Source: Nocardiopsis suaedae
GTDB taxonomy: Bacteria; Actinomycetota; Actinomycetes; Streptosporangiales; Streptosporangiaceae
Reading direction: 5' to 3'
Length of the DNA stretch: 64,000 bases
NCBI RefSeq assembly: GCF_027706745.1
Contig: NZ_JAQFWP010000016.1
Span: 1-64,000, forward strand
Below the pieces are notes generated by a model, which worked only from the letters and a program-made list of their open reading frames with translations, searched no databases and was not told where the DNA came from. Every line of letters begins with the position of its first letter. Position 1 is the stretch's first letter. Made by a program: the position numbers and the translations under genes. Shown piece by piece: positions 25,824 to 34,871 of the stretch.

Positions 25824-25967
25824 TCACAGGCCGAGGACGAGGTTGCTGGGCGCGACGACCAGGCCGACGATGACGAGGACGGCGCCCCAGAGAAGCTGTC
25901 CCCTGATAAGGGCGAACACGCCGGCGACGATGAGAACGATTCCGAGTATGAGGAGAAGCAGTCCCAT
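25824..25967 (-). CDS. Small two-helix membrane protein, GPGG-motif-like
   Basis: 47-aa hydrophobic protein with two membrane helices, MGLLLLILGIVLIVAGVFAL and LLWGAVLVIVGLVVAPSN, joined by a short IRGQ turn. It resembles the small actinomycete membrane proteins that have the same spacing and an R-G-Q turn and end in a GPGG motif; here that position reads APSN. AGAGGA precedes the ATG. It lies between convergent corA and the vWA gene, 30 bp past the vWA stop on the same strand, so it could be read from the vWA operon. Function unknown. Confidence 0.72.
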   Translation of the reverse strand: MGLLLLILGIVLIVAGVFALIRGQLLWGAVLVIVGLVVAPSNLVLGL

Positions 25968-25996
25968 GGGAGTCCTCTGACCCCGGCGGTGATCGA

Positions 25997-27223
25997 CTAA
26001 CGCCCGTTCCCGCGTTCTTGGGCCCACTCCGACAGCGGCCGCCCTTCGATCGCGGCGGCCATCAGGTCGGGGAAGTCGTCGGGGGAGCAGGCGAAGGCCG
26101 GGATGCCCAGGGCGGCCAGGGCGGAGGCGTTCTGCGGGTCGTAGGCGGGCGTGCCGTCGTCGGAGAGCGCGGGCAGGACCACCACCCGCACCCCGGCGGA
26201 GCGCAGCGCGGCCAGGCGGCGGAGCATCTCGTCGGGGGAACCGCCCTCGTGCAGGTCGGAGATGAGGACCAGGACCGTCTCGGCGGGGCTGGTGATGAGC
26301 CGCTCGCAGTAGGCGAGCGCGCGCCCGACGTCGGTCCCGCCGCCGATGGAGGCCCCGAACAGCGTGTCCACCGGGTCGGAGAGGCGGTCGGTCAGGTCGG
26401 CCACGTCGCTGCCGAACGCCACCAGGCGGGTGCGCAGGGAGTGCAGCGAGGCCAGGACCGAGGCGAACACCCCCGCGTACACCAGGGAGGCGGCCATCGA
26501 ACCGCTCTGGTCGACGGCGAGCACCACCTGGCCGCGCACCCCCGGGCCGCTGCGGGCCCGGCCCACGACCGAGGCGGGGACCAGCACGCCGCGCTCGGGC
26601 ACGTAGTGGCGCAGGTTGCGGCGGATGGTGGCGTGCCAGTCGACGTCGGCGGCCGAGCGGGGGCGGCGGGTGCGCGCGGAGCGGTCCAGGGCGCCGCGCA
26701 GCTCCGAGCGCATCCGGTGCGCCAGGCGCTCCTCAAGGTCGTCGGTGACCCGCCGGACAAGGGTGCGGGCGGGCGCGCGGGCCTCCTCGGGCAGGGAGTC
26801 GGCCAGCGCCAGTACCGCCGCGGCCAGATGGACGTCCGGCCGGACCTCCTCCGCAAGGCCCGGATCGAGGAGCATGCGCCGCACCCCGAGGCGGTCGAGG
26901 GCGTCGTCCTGGAGGACGCGCACGATGCGCGCGGGGAAGAGGTCGCGGACCTCGCCGAGCCAGCGCGCGACGCGGGGAGAGGAGTCGCCGAGCGTCGCCC
27001 CGCGCGGAGCGGAGCCGTCCGGGGCGCGGTCGGAGCCGTCGGGGCCTCCGTCGTAGAGGGCGGCGAGCGCGGAGTCGACCCGTGCATCGCGCCCGTGCAA
27101 GGGGCCGTACCCGGACGGTTCGCCGAGGACGAGGCGCCAACGCCGCAGCCGCTCGCCGGAGGCGTCGGTGGCGGGTACGGGCGCGGTCGCGTCGGCGGAC
27201 GGGGGGACACCGGGGTGCGTCAT
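25997..27223 (-). CDS. vWA-domain protein of a MoxR/YehL-type system
   Basis: 408-aa protein. The C-terminal von Willebrand A domain (about 230-400) has an intact metal-ion-dependent adhesion site: VDQSGSM (Asp238, Ser240, Ser242), then GGGTDVGRAL with the Thr ligand and LISDLHEGG with the second Asp. The N-terminal ~200 residues are helical and unassigned. vWA proteins next to MoxR ATPases usually act as substrate-recruiting or metal-sensing adaptors for the ATPase. It is the last of the same-strand block (DUF5691, MoxR, DUF5682, vWA), 100 bp after the DUF5682 gene. GGAGAG precedes the ATG. It corresponds in type to E. coli YehP. Confidence 0.88.
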   Translation of the reverse strand: MTHPGVPPSADATAPVPATDASGERLRRWRLVLGEPSGYGPLHGRDARVDSALAALYDGGPDGSDRAPDGSAPRGATLGDSSPRVARWLGEVRDLFPARIVRVLQDDALDRLGVRRMLLDPGLAEEVRPDVHLAAAVLALADSLPEEARAPARTLVRRVTDDLEERLAHRMRSELRGALDRSARTRRPRSAADVDWHATIRRNLRHYVPERGVLVPASVVGRARSGPGVRGQVVLAVDQSGSMAASLVYAGVFASVLASLHSLRTRLVAFGSDVADLTDRLSDPVDTLFGASIGGGTDVGRALAYCERLITSPAETVLVLISDLHEGGSPDEMLRRLAALRSAGVRVVVLPALSDDGTPAYDPQNASALAALGIPAFACSPDDFPDLMAAAIEGRPLSEWAQERGNGR

Positions 27224-27326
27224 GGCTCTCCAATGGGGACGTCGGTGTCGGGACGTAGGGGCGCTTCTCGCGGGGAGCCCCGTCACCCGAGGGGAGTGGC
27301 GCGGCCCGGACCCGTCATTCCTCCAT

Positions 27327-29627
27327 TCACCCCTCCTCTCGGCCCAGGAGCAGCGCTGCAGTGGCCACCGCCCCCGCGGCGCGGTCGAGGTCGACGCCGG
27401 AGGCCTCGGACTCCTCAGGGCCCTCGGATCCCGGGGACGCCGTTCGAGGGCCGACGCCGAGCGTGCGCACCTTCCGGGCGATCGCACGGCGCTCACCGTT
27501 GGAGAACCCGCCGAACGTGCGGCGCAGCAGCGGCAGCACCGCGCCGAACGACTCACCGTCCAGAGCGCACAACCACGTGTCGACAAGGCGCAACAGCCCT
27601 TCGTCGTGCACGAGCACCTGCCCTTCGCCCCCGAGGAAGCCCGCGATCCACGCCGCCGCGCGCTGCGGCTCCGACCCGCGCGAGGCCGCACGGCTCAACC
27701 GCCGGAGCAGTTCCCCGTCGCCCAAGCGGCCGCCGTCGCGCAGCAGCCGGTGTACCCGGCCCGCCACGAGGCCGGGCACGCCCGATCGCGTCGACAGCCG
27801 GACCAGCGCGTCCCACCAGGAGCGCTCGGAGGCACCCCCGATCAGAACCGCCGACCGGTGGACCGCCTCCACCGCACCGCACATCTCCTCGGCGGCCTCC
27901 TCCGACAGGTTCGTGACGGCAGGCCCGATCCCGGCGCACACCCGGTCCAGCAGCATCGCCGCGACGCGACGCAAGGGGGCGCTCGCGGTGCCGCGCACGT
28001 CCCCGTACCGGGCGGCGCGGGCCAGGGGCGGCACGGCGTCCATCAGTGCTGCCGTGTCGGAGGCGTGCGCCGCGCGCGCTGAGGCGCGGTCCAGCACCGC
28101 CTCCAGAGCACTGTCGAGCCCGGCCTTCAAGCAGTGCTCGGCCAGCGTGGTCAGTCCGGTGAGATCCGCGTGCGCCGCGCGGTCGCGTGTGCGCGCGTCG
28201 GCGGCCGAGGCGACGTCCGAACCCCAGACAGAGGCGTCGACGACCGCCGCCTCCAGCTCCGGGTACCAGGCCACCCGCCAGCGTTCATGGAAGGAGCCCA
28301 GCACGCGCACCGGATCGGCGACGGGAACACCCCAGTCCACCTCCAGCATGCGCAGCCGGTGCAGCAGGGCACTGCGGGCGCGCCCGTTCTCCTCGCGCAG
28401 GTCGAGGTCGAGGTCGCGCGGCTCGGCGTCAGGACGCAGGCGCAGACGGCGCTGGTGCGCTTCGAGGTCTTTCTGGAGCGGCACCTTGGGCACCGACGGC
28501 GGGACGCGGCCCAGGCGCTCGGCGGTCTCCATGGCCGCGCGCACGCGTTCGGCCTTGAGGGCGGACCCCTCGCACAGGACCGAGGCCACCGCCTCCCCGG
28601 CCTCGTCGAGTCCGGGGAGGGGGCGGCCGCGCAGCGCCGCCAGCGCCTCGCACAGCCGGACGCCTTCGATGACATGGGCCGTGGAGACGTGTTCACCTTC
28701 GGCGCGCAGCAGCCGCGCCGCTTCGGACAGCCACCGCTCCAGTGGGCGGTCGGGGGCGGAGAAGAGGTGGTGGTACCAGCCGGGGGCGCGTACGCCCGCC
28801 CCGTAGCCGGAGGAGGCGCTGAGGCGACCGTGGCTCCACGGGATCCACGTCGTCTCGGCGGCGACGCGGGGCATGCGGCGCAGGAGGGCGGCGTCCTCGG
28901 CGGCCTTGGGGCGCTGCAGGAGGGCCGGGACGTGCCAGGCGCCGCAGACGACGGCGATCCGGGCGTGCCCGGCGCGCAGGGCCGAGCGCACGGCCCGGCG
29001 CATATGGGCCTCACGGCGGGCCTCGTGGAGGGGAGGTGGGCCGGGGGCGGTGCGGGCGCGGACCTCGGTCATGGCTTCGGCGATGGCGGCGAACGGCGAC
29101 GGCGGGGCCAGGGCTGGGGCCGATCGCGCGTTAGGGAGGTGGTCGCGCTCGCGCCCGCGGTGCTCGATGGTGTCGTCCCACCAGCGCTCCGCGTCGTCGT
29201 ATCCGGCCGCTGCCGCGAGCTCGGCGAGCGGGTCGGCGGGGCGGGCAAGAGGGGCGCCCCCGTCGCTCCCACCGTCCTCCACCGCCAGTGAGACGGACGC
29301 GGGGAGGTCGCAGAAGCGGACGTCGCAGCCGTGCTCATGGGCGTAGAGCAGGGCCTGCCACTCGGGGGAGAAGGAGGCGAACGGCCAGAAAGCCGAACGG
29401 CGCGGCCCGCTGCGCGCGCCGCGCGCGCCGGGGGCGTGCGCGAGCAGCGCGACCGGCGGTTCGAGCCCGCCGACCAGCGACAGCAGGGGGTCGGCATCGC
29501 TCGGCCCCTCGACGAGCACCGCGTCGGGGGCGAAGTCCTCCAGCTCCGTCCGGACGGCGCGCGCGGACCCCGGGCCGTGGTGCCGCACACCGAGCACGCG
29601 CACCCGCCCGGAGTCGGTGGTGTTCAT
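27327..29627 (-). CDS. DUF5682-family protein (YehM-type)
   Basis: 766-aa protein with no membrane segment. The N-terminal ~250 residues look enzymatic: GVRHHGPGSARAV (His16, His17), LVEGPSDADP (Glu40) and, near 230-236, VCGAWHVPAL. That order of a His-Gly-x-Gly-Ser block, an EGP motif and a G-x-x-H loop recalls the TraB/Tiki/EreA-like hydrolase superfamily; this link is inference. The remaining ~500 residues are helical and repeat-like. DUF5682 genes sit beside YehL-type MoxR ATPases and vWA genes, as here. The ATG at 29627 has GAGGAAGGA 7 nt upstream. Catalytic activity and substrate are unknown. Confidence 0.85.
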   Translation of the reverse strand: MNTTDSGRVRVLGVRHHGPGSARAVRTELEDFAPDAVLVEGPSDADPLLSLVGGLEPPVALLAHAPGARGARSGPRRSAFWPFASFSPEWQALLYAHEHGCDVRFCDLPASVSLAVEDGGSDGGAPLARPADPLAELAAAAGYDDAERWWDDTIEHRGRERDHLPNARSAPALAPPSPFAAIAEAMTEVRARTAPGPPPLHEARREAHMRRAVRSALRAGHARIAVVCGAWHVPALLQRPKAAEDAALLRRMPRVAAETTWIPWSHGRLSASSGYGAGVRAPGWYHHLFSAPDRPLERWLSEAARLLRAEGEHVSTAHVIEGVRLCEALAALRGRPLPGLDEAGEAVASVLCEGSALKAERVRAAMETAERLGRVPPSVPKVPLQKDLEAHQRRLRLRPDAEPRDLDLDLREENGRARSALLHRLRMLEVDWGVPVADPVRVLGSFHERWRVAWYPELEAAVVDASVWGSDVASAADARTRDRAAHADLTGLTTLAEHCLKAGLDSALEAVLDRASARAAHASDTAALMDAVPPLARAARYGDVRGTASAPLRRVAAMLLDRVCAGIGPAVTNLSEEAAEEMCGAVEAVHRSAVLIGGASERSWWDALVRLSTRSGVPGLVAGRVHRLLRDGGRLGDGELLRRLSRAASRGSEPQRAAAWIAGFLGGEGQVLVHDEGLLRLVDTWLCALDGESFGAVLPLLRRTFGGFSNGERRAIARKVRTLGVGPRTASPGSEGPEESEASGVDLDRAAGAVATAALLLGREEG

Positions 29628-29868
29628 CGGTGGTCCTTCCTCGGGGCGTCGGCGGGCGCTTCTCGTCTCGTTCGGGGGCGGGCCGGACACCGGCGGTCGG
29701 CCGCCCCTCCACGACAAGGCGGCTCCCACCGACACGCCCCGCCGCCGATCCTGTCGAAGGGGCGGCCCCCGGAGCCGGCGGCGCGTCGGCCGCGGGAACC
29801 GCCGCGAGGCGGTCCAGCGGCGGGAACCGGCCCACGCTCCGCAGGTCCGGGACGCCTCCGCCCCCGGC

Positions 29869-30990
29869 TCAATCGCTCACCTCCCGGCACGCCCGGTAGA
29901 ACTCGCCCCACCCGTCGCGGTCCCGGGCGACCGTCTCCAAGTACTCCCGCCACACCACACCGTCGGACACCGGGTCGCGCACCACCGCTCCGTGCACTCC
30001 GGCCGCCACGTCGGCCGGGCGGAGCACCCCGTCGCCGAAATGCGCCGCCAGCGCCATCCCCTGGGTCAGGACCGAGATCGCCTCGGCGGTGCTCAGCGTC
30101 GCCCCGGGCGAGGCCACCTCGGCGCGGCCGTCCTCGGTCGCGCCCCGGCGCAGCTCCCGGAAGACCGTGACCACGCGGCGGATCTCCTCCATGCCCGAGG
30201 AGACCTCGGGCAGCCCGAGCGAGCGCCCCATCTCGTCCACGCGCCGGGCGACGATGCCCACCTCCTCTTCGGCCGTCGCGGGCGAGGGCATGTGCACCGT
30301 ATTGAACCGGCGCCGAAGCGCCCCCGAGGGGGCGTTCACCCCGCGGTCGCGGTCGTTCGCGGTGGCGATGAGGTTGAACCCGCGCCGCGCCTGCACCTCC
30401 TCGCCGAGCTCGGGGACGGGCAGGGTCTTCTCGGACAGGACGGTGATGAGCGCGTCCTGCACCTCCGACGGGATGCGGGTCAGCTCCTCCACGCGCGCCA
30501 GGCGCCCCTCGGCCATGGCGGTCATGACCGGGCCGGGCACCAGCGCGCGACGCGACGGCCCCTCGGAGAGCAGCCGCGCGTAGTCCCACCCGTAGCGGAC
30601 GGCGTCCTCGGAGGTCCCGGCGGTGCCCTGGACCAGGAGGGTCGAGTCGCCCGACACGGCCGCGGCCAGGTGCTCCGACAGCCACGTCTTCGCCGTGCCG
30701 GGCGCCCCGACCAGCAGCAGCGCGCGGTCCGTGGCCAGCGTGGCCACGGCCACCTCCACGATGCGGCGATCACCCACGTACTTGGGGGAGACGAGGGTGC
30801 CGTCGCCGAGCTCGCCGCCGAGCACGTAGGTCACCACCGCCCAGGGGGACAGCCGCCAGCCGGGCGGCCGGACGCGGTCGTCGGCCCGCGCCAGCGCGGC
30901 GAGCTCGTCGGCGTGGCGCTGCTCGGCGTGCGGCCGGAGCACGTCGGCGGGTGGGCCCGTGCGGGTCGGACCGGTGTCGCTGGGGGTCAC
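29869..30990 (-). CDS. MoxR-family AAA+ ATPase, YehL subgroup
   Basis: 373-aa ATPase. Walker A is GAPGTAKT (95-102) and sensor 1 is LIATAND (Asn212). The segment that normally carries Walker B (hhhDE) reads RLARVEELTRIPSEVQDALI (about 163-182), with Glu-Glu instead of Asp-Glu, a feature of the YehL subgroup rather than damage. A downstream ALRRRFNTVHMP supplies the Arg finger region. The GTG start overlaps the stop of the DUF5691 gene (GTGA) and has GAGGAG upstream, so translation is coupled. MoxR ATPases remodel or load metal into partner proteins recognised through vWA adaptors; the client here is unknown. Confidence 0.9.
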   Translation of the reverse strand: MTPSDTGPTRTGPPADVLRPHAEQRHADELAALARADDRVRPPGWRLSPWAVVTYVLGGELGDGTLVSPKYVGDRRIVEVAVATLATDRALLLVGAPGTAKTWLSEHLAAAVSGDSTLLVQGTAGTSEDAVRYGWDYARLLSEGPSRRALVPGPVMTAMAEGRLARVEELTRIPSEVQDALITVLSEKTLPVPELGEEVQARRGFNLIATANDRDRGVNAPSGALRRRFNTVHMPSPATAEEEVGIVARRVDEMGRSLGLPEVSSGMEEIRRVVTVFRELRRGATEDGRAEVASPGATLSTAEAISVLTQGMALAAHFGDGVLRPADVAAGVHGAVVRDPVSDGVVWREYLETVARDRDGWGEFYRACREVSD

Positions 30991-32492
30991 TGGAGCTCCT
31001 CGTGGATCCGGCGGCGGAGGCGCAGGACGTCCTGCAGGTCGGACAGGGCCGCGGCGGCGCGGGGGCGGTCGCCGGGGCGGGGGCGGCGCACGCGGGCGCC
31101 GAAGGCCGGGGGAAGGCGGCGGGCCGCGACCCGGCACAGTTCGGGCAGGTAGGACTCGTCCGGACCGGTGGGGGCGGCGTCGACGGCGCGCGCGGCGGAG
31201 TCGGCGAGCTCGTCGGTCCATGGGCCCGGAACGTGTTCGAGGACGCGCAGCGGGAACTGTGTGCCGGGCGCGCCGGTGTCGCCGACGGCGTCGGCGGCCC
31301 AGGCGCACCGCTGCTCGGGCGGCAGCAGCGCGAGCAGGGCGGGGCCGCGGCTGCCGTAGACCGAGTGGCCCTGCAGGAGGCGGTCCATGACCGGGCCGAG
31401 CAGGGCGGCCGCCCACTCCCGGTCGCGCTGCACCACGGCGGCGTTGGCCAGGGCGTCGAGCAGGTCCCAGTCCCGGGCGGAGGAGGCCGCGCGGACCACG
31501 CCCGCCCGGTCGTCGGCCAGGTGGCCGATCCACGTGCGGAGCGGGGCGTGGGCGACCAGGGTCCAGAGCCATTCGCGGCGGATCTCCGGTGAGGCGGCGG
31601 GTCCTGCCGCCGAGAGGGTGCGCAGCCCGAGGGCGGCGCCCAGCGCGCGGTCGGAGGGGTCGGGCAGGCGCGCGGTGGGGCGGCCGCCGGTACCGAGGCG
31701 GACGTGGGCGCGGACCCGGCGGGCGAGCGCGTCACCGCGCTTGGAGCAGGGGAGCCGCGCCAGGAGGGCGGAGGCCAGCGCGCGCACACCGGGTGCCGGG
31801 TCGCGCAGCGCCGTGGTGAGGAAGTCCTCGTCGCCGGGGGACAGGCGCTCCTCCAGGGCGGCGAGGATGCGGCGCTTGCCCGCGGAGTCCTGGGCCGCCC
31901 AGTGGTCGGCGGAGGGGACGCGCTCCTCCGGCGGCCAGGAATCGGGGAGGAAGGACCACGCGGGGGAGAGGGAGGCCAGCCATCGCCCGCGCTCACCGGT
32001 GACGGGCACGATGGCGGTGCGCAGCGCGCGGTGGCGGTTCCCGGCGTCCAGGAGGCCGGGCAGGGTGGGCGGCGGGGCGAGCAGGCCGCGCGCGCGGGCG
32101 AGCTCCAGCCATTCGGTGATCAGCTCGGGGTCGTCCCGTTCGAGGAGGGCGTCGAGCGCCGCTCCGGCGGCCGGGCTGGCCCAGGGGGAGGTCTCGGCCG
32201 GTGCGGTGGGTACGGGGGCGGCGGTGGTGGGCCGCGCACCGGCGCGGTCCCGGACGACCGCGAGCGCCGCACGGTCGAGGAGGATGAGCGCGGGGTGCCC
32301 GGGGCCGTCCTCCGTGCCGTCGTCCGTGCCGTCGTCTGGGCCCGGCTCTGCCGCGCTCGGCTCCGCACGGTCCGCGCCCCGGCCGTGCCCCTCGCCTTCA
32401 CCGCCGGGGACCCCGGCCCGCGCCGTCCCCACGAGCGCCGCGGCGACCAGCTCGTCCCACGGGACCGACGGGGAAGGGGGGAACGCGTCCAA
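30987..32492 (-). CDS. DUF5691-family protein
   Basis: 501-aa soluble, almost entirely helical protein. Repeated Ala/Leu/Arg-rich helices (DPAPGVRALASALLARLP; DRAGVVRAASSARDWDLLDA) suggest a HEAT-like solenoid scaffold. The N-terminal 20 residues (PWDELVAAALVGTARAGV) match the usual DUF5691 opening, followed by an acidic Gly/Asp-rich insert. TTG at 32492 is proposed as start, with GGAAAGG about 6 nt upstream; an ATG at 32576 is an alternative with a longer low-complexity leader. It is coupled to the MoxR gene by a 4-bp overlap, so it probably forms part of the same complex. Confidence 0.8.
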   Translation of the reverse strand: MDAFPPSPSVPWDELVAAALVGTARAGVPGGEGEGHGRGADRAEPSAAEPGPDDGTDDGTEDGPGHPALILLDRAALAVVRDRAGARPTTAAPVPTAPAETSPWASPAAGAALDALLERDDPELITEWLELARARGLLAPPPTLPGLLDAGNRHRALRTAIVPVTGERGRWLASLSPAWSFLPDSWPPEERVPSADHWAAQDSAGKRRILAALEERLSPGDEDFLTTALRDPAPGVRALASALLARLPCSKRGDALARRVRAHVRLGTGGRPTARLPDPSDRALGAALGLRTLSAAGPAASPEIRREWLWTLVAHAPLRTWIGHLADDRAGVVRAASSARDWDLLDALANAAVVQRDREWAAALLGPVMDRLLQGHSVYGSRGPALLALLPPEQRCAWAADAVGDTGAPGTQFPLRVLEHVPGPWTDELADSAARAVDAAPTGPDESYLPELCRVAARRLPPAFGARVRRPRPGDRPRAAAALSDLQDVLRLRRRIHEELQ

Positions 32493-33180
32493 CGGTGGCC
32501 TTTCCGGGTGGGGTGCACTATTGGAGTCCGAACGGGCGGCCGTGGTTCCAGGCCGCCCGGATCGCGTCAGGCGCATGCGGGCAGGGCGGTGCGGCCGGTC
32601 CGCACGAGGGGGCACCGGTCGCGGGCGGCGCGAGGGAAGACCACGCCGCCCGCGAGCGGGGCGGACTCCCCGAGCCGGACGATCGGCCCGGGGAGCGTTC
32701 AGAAGAGCGACGGCGGCTCCGCACTCACGAGGCGCGCAGGGCGGGGCCGGAAGGCCTCTCGCCGGAGGGCCGCCGTCCGCGTGGCCGGATCGGCTCCTGC
32801 TGCTCGTCCGGAGTGACGGGCCCGATGACCCCGCGACCCGGCTTGTCCTGGGAGGGGAGCGCAGTCGTGGGCCCGCCCTGGCGTCCACGGCTGCGGGAAC
32901 GCCGGGTGCACGGGGCGCGCGTGGCCAACGGCCCCTGTGGAGGGCGGTGTCGGTGCGGTCGCCCAGAGCGTGGCGGGATGGCCCGCGCCCTTGGGGTCCG
33001 CCGGACACCCGGAACGGGTGCGGAGGGGCCCAGTCCCCTTGAGGGGGACGGGCTGATCGCCGCGGCCGCCGGGGGCCGTCCGCCGGGTCGCGGCGGAGGT
33101 GCGGGCGCGGGTCAGGGAGGCCTGTGGCCGCGGCTCAGCCGCCGCGGAGGCGACCCGCTTCGCAGAAGGCTCTGTCGCGC
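32493..33180. other. Gap within the MoxR/vWA block, no convincing gene
   Basis: 690 bp separate the SWIM gene from the DUF5691 gene. Frames here, for example a GTG frame at 32725-32928, have about 80% third-position G/C, close to bulk DNA and below the real neighbours. Two hairpins are present: a 6-bp GTCCCC/GGGGAC stem at 33033-33049 that could end the SWIM transcript, and a 9-bp CGGGCGGCC/GGCCGCCCG stem at 32533-32559 just before the DUF5691 start. The promoter of the four-gene operon probably lies here. Confidence 0.5.
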
Positions 33181-34581
33181 TCAATGCGGCTCCTCCTGAA
33201 TGTGGCGAACGGTTCCGGGGCACGGGACCGCCCGGGATGCCGGAGGGACCGGCCCGCCGGAACCGGCCTCCGGTGCGCGGCCGCCCGGCGGCCATACCGT
33301 CAGCGGGCGCACCCCCTCCGGCGTCCACTCGGCGGCCACGGTCACCGGCGCGCCGCCGCTCACCGCGAGCAGCCGCCACGGGGGAGCGGCCTGCGGGCAC
33401 ACCGGAAGCGCCGCCCCGTCCGCACCGACCAGGCACCACCACCCGGATGCGTCCCGCGCGGGCCGCACCCCCTTCAGCACCACTGGCCAGGCCTCCAGCC
33501 ACGGGTCCGCGGCCAGTGCTTCGGCCCAGGAGCGCAGCGCGTCCTCCGCGCCCCCGCCGGGCGGCGCCGCGAGCGGACGCTCGCCGCGCACCCCGGACAC
33601 CGACGCCCGGTGCTCGGCGGCGCGGAAGACCACGTCCGCGTCGGCCACCGTCCCCGGGCGCAGCGGCGCTTCGGGCTCGCCCCCCTCCTGCGCGAAGGCC
33701 AGCACCAGGGCGATCCGCCCGCTCGACGCCCCCCGCAGCCAGGTCCGGCACCCCGCCAGCCGCTCGCCGGAGAAGTCGTGGCGCCCGAGGACCTGCCAGG
33801 AGTCCCGCACCGGTGCCGACTCCGGCCCGGGGCCCAGCCCGACCCGGGAGAGCACGGTCGCGCGCAGTCTGTCGGGCAGCCGGTCGCGGCGCCGGTAGCC
33901 GGCGGCGAGCAGGCGCAGCAGCGCCGCCTCGGCCAGCAGCCGCGACGGCCAGTCGGGGGAGGTCGGCGCCCCCGCGGACCCGACCGCCCCCGCCAGCGCG
34001 CGCACGCGCCGCGCCACCCGCCCCGCCTGGGCGTCCACCAGCCGGGCCGCCATGCCGTCCCAGTGCGCGTATCCGGCCGTCCGCGCGTCGGCCAGGCCGG
34101 TGTCGACCTGGTCGCGCAGCCATAGTTCGAGGTCGGCCAGGCCCGCGGCGACCCGGTCGGCGCGACGGCGGGCCCGCTGCTCGACGGCCCGCAGGGCGGC
34201 GGCCCGGCGGTCCGGCCAGCGCACCACCCACTCGGGGGGAGGGGCGTGGCCCGCCCCGCCCCGGCTCCACAGCAGGAGCAGGGCCAGCGCGTGGGGGCAC
34301 ATCCTGCGCCGTACCGGGCACCCGCACCGGTGGAGGGGGCCGCCCCCCGAGTCCGGCAGGCGCACGGCGACGCGGAGCGGGGCGGAGGCGCCCCGGGCGT
34401 GTTCACCCCAGACGGTGGTCCCGGGGCCGGACCCGTCCTGCCCGGCCCCGGGACCCCACACCTCCCGAGCCGCGCCCAGGACGGGCCAGGAGCCCTCGTC
34501 GGCCGCCGTGAGGACGTCCGACCGGGAGGAGCCGTCGGGGACGAGCCCCCAGACGTCGTCGGCGCTCCAGTGTGTGCTCAC
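33181..34581 (-). CDS. SWIM zinc-finger protein (YehQ-type)
   Basis: 466-aa protein. The SWIM motif CxC-x6-CxH is HRCGCPVRRRMCPHALAL (Cys86, Cys88, Cys95, His97), a zinc site used for nucleic-acid or protein contact. The N terminus, THWSADDVWGLVPDGSSRSD, matches the usual opening of SWIM proteins linked to MoxR/vWA loci. The rest is helical with Trp-rich segments and a C-terminal beta-rich part. GTG at 34581 is preferred because conservation starts there and a TAGTTT -10-like hexamer lies 7 nt upstream, suggesting a leaderless message; ATG 34611 lacks a ribosome site. It is first in transcription order and probably the regulatory or targeting part of the block. Confidence 0.85.
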   Translation of the reverse strand: MSTHWSADDVWGLVPDGSSRSDVLTAADEGSWPVLGAAREVWGPGAGQDGSGPGTTVWGEHARGASAPLRVAVRLPDSGGGPLHRCGCPVRRRMCPHALALLLLWSRGGAGHAPPPEWVVRWPDRRAAALRAVEQRARRRADRVAAGLADLELWLRDQVDTGLADARTAGYAHWDGMAARLVDAQAGRVARRVRALAGAVGSAGAPTSPDWPSRLLAEAALLRLLAAGYRRRDRLPDRLRATVLSRVGLGPGPESAPVRDSWQVLGRHDFSGERLAGCRTWLRGASSGRIALVLAFAQEGGEPEAPLRPGTVADADVVFRAAEHRASVSGVRGERPLAAPPGGGAEDALRSWAEALAADPWLEAWPVVLKGVRPARDASGWWCLVGADGAALPVCPQAAPPWRLLAVSGGAPVTVAAEWTPEGVRPLTVWPPGGRAPEAGSGGPVPPASRAVPCPGTVRHIQEEPH

Positions 34582-34871
34582 ATCCCTGAAACTACGGGGC
34601 GGGTACGACATTTTCGGGTCGCACGGCGGGTGCGAAGGGCGGACCTCCCTCCGGCGGTCCCGTCAGGCGGCGTGAGCGCAGGCGGGGGGCGGCGGGCCGG
34701 ATACCGGGGCTCCGGTGCCCTTGAGCGTCTAGGGTTTCGGGGCATGGGGTGTGACCGCCGCCCGGGCACGCACTCGGTGTCCTCTCCCGGCTCCGGGTTC
34801 CGGGAGGGGTGTCGAGACGGTACGCGTTCGGCAGGATACGGTGAGTTGCGCATCGACCAGGGGAGAGTGCT

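Noticed and set aside
32725-32928. 67-codon frame in the gap of the MoxR block
   Set aside because: Third-position G/C is about 80%, near the background, and no ribosome site or family is recognisable.
34582-34611. ATG at 34611 as start of the SWIM gene
   Set aside because: The extra ten residues lack a ribosome site and family similarity begins at the GTG at 34581, which has a -10-like hexamer just upstream.
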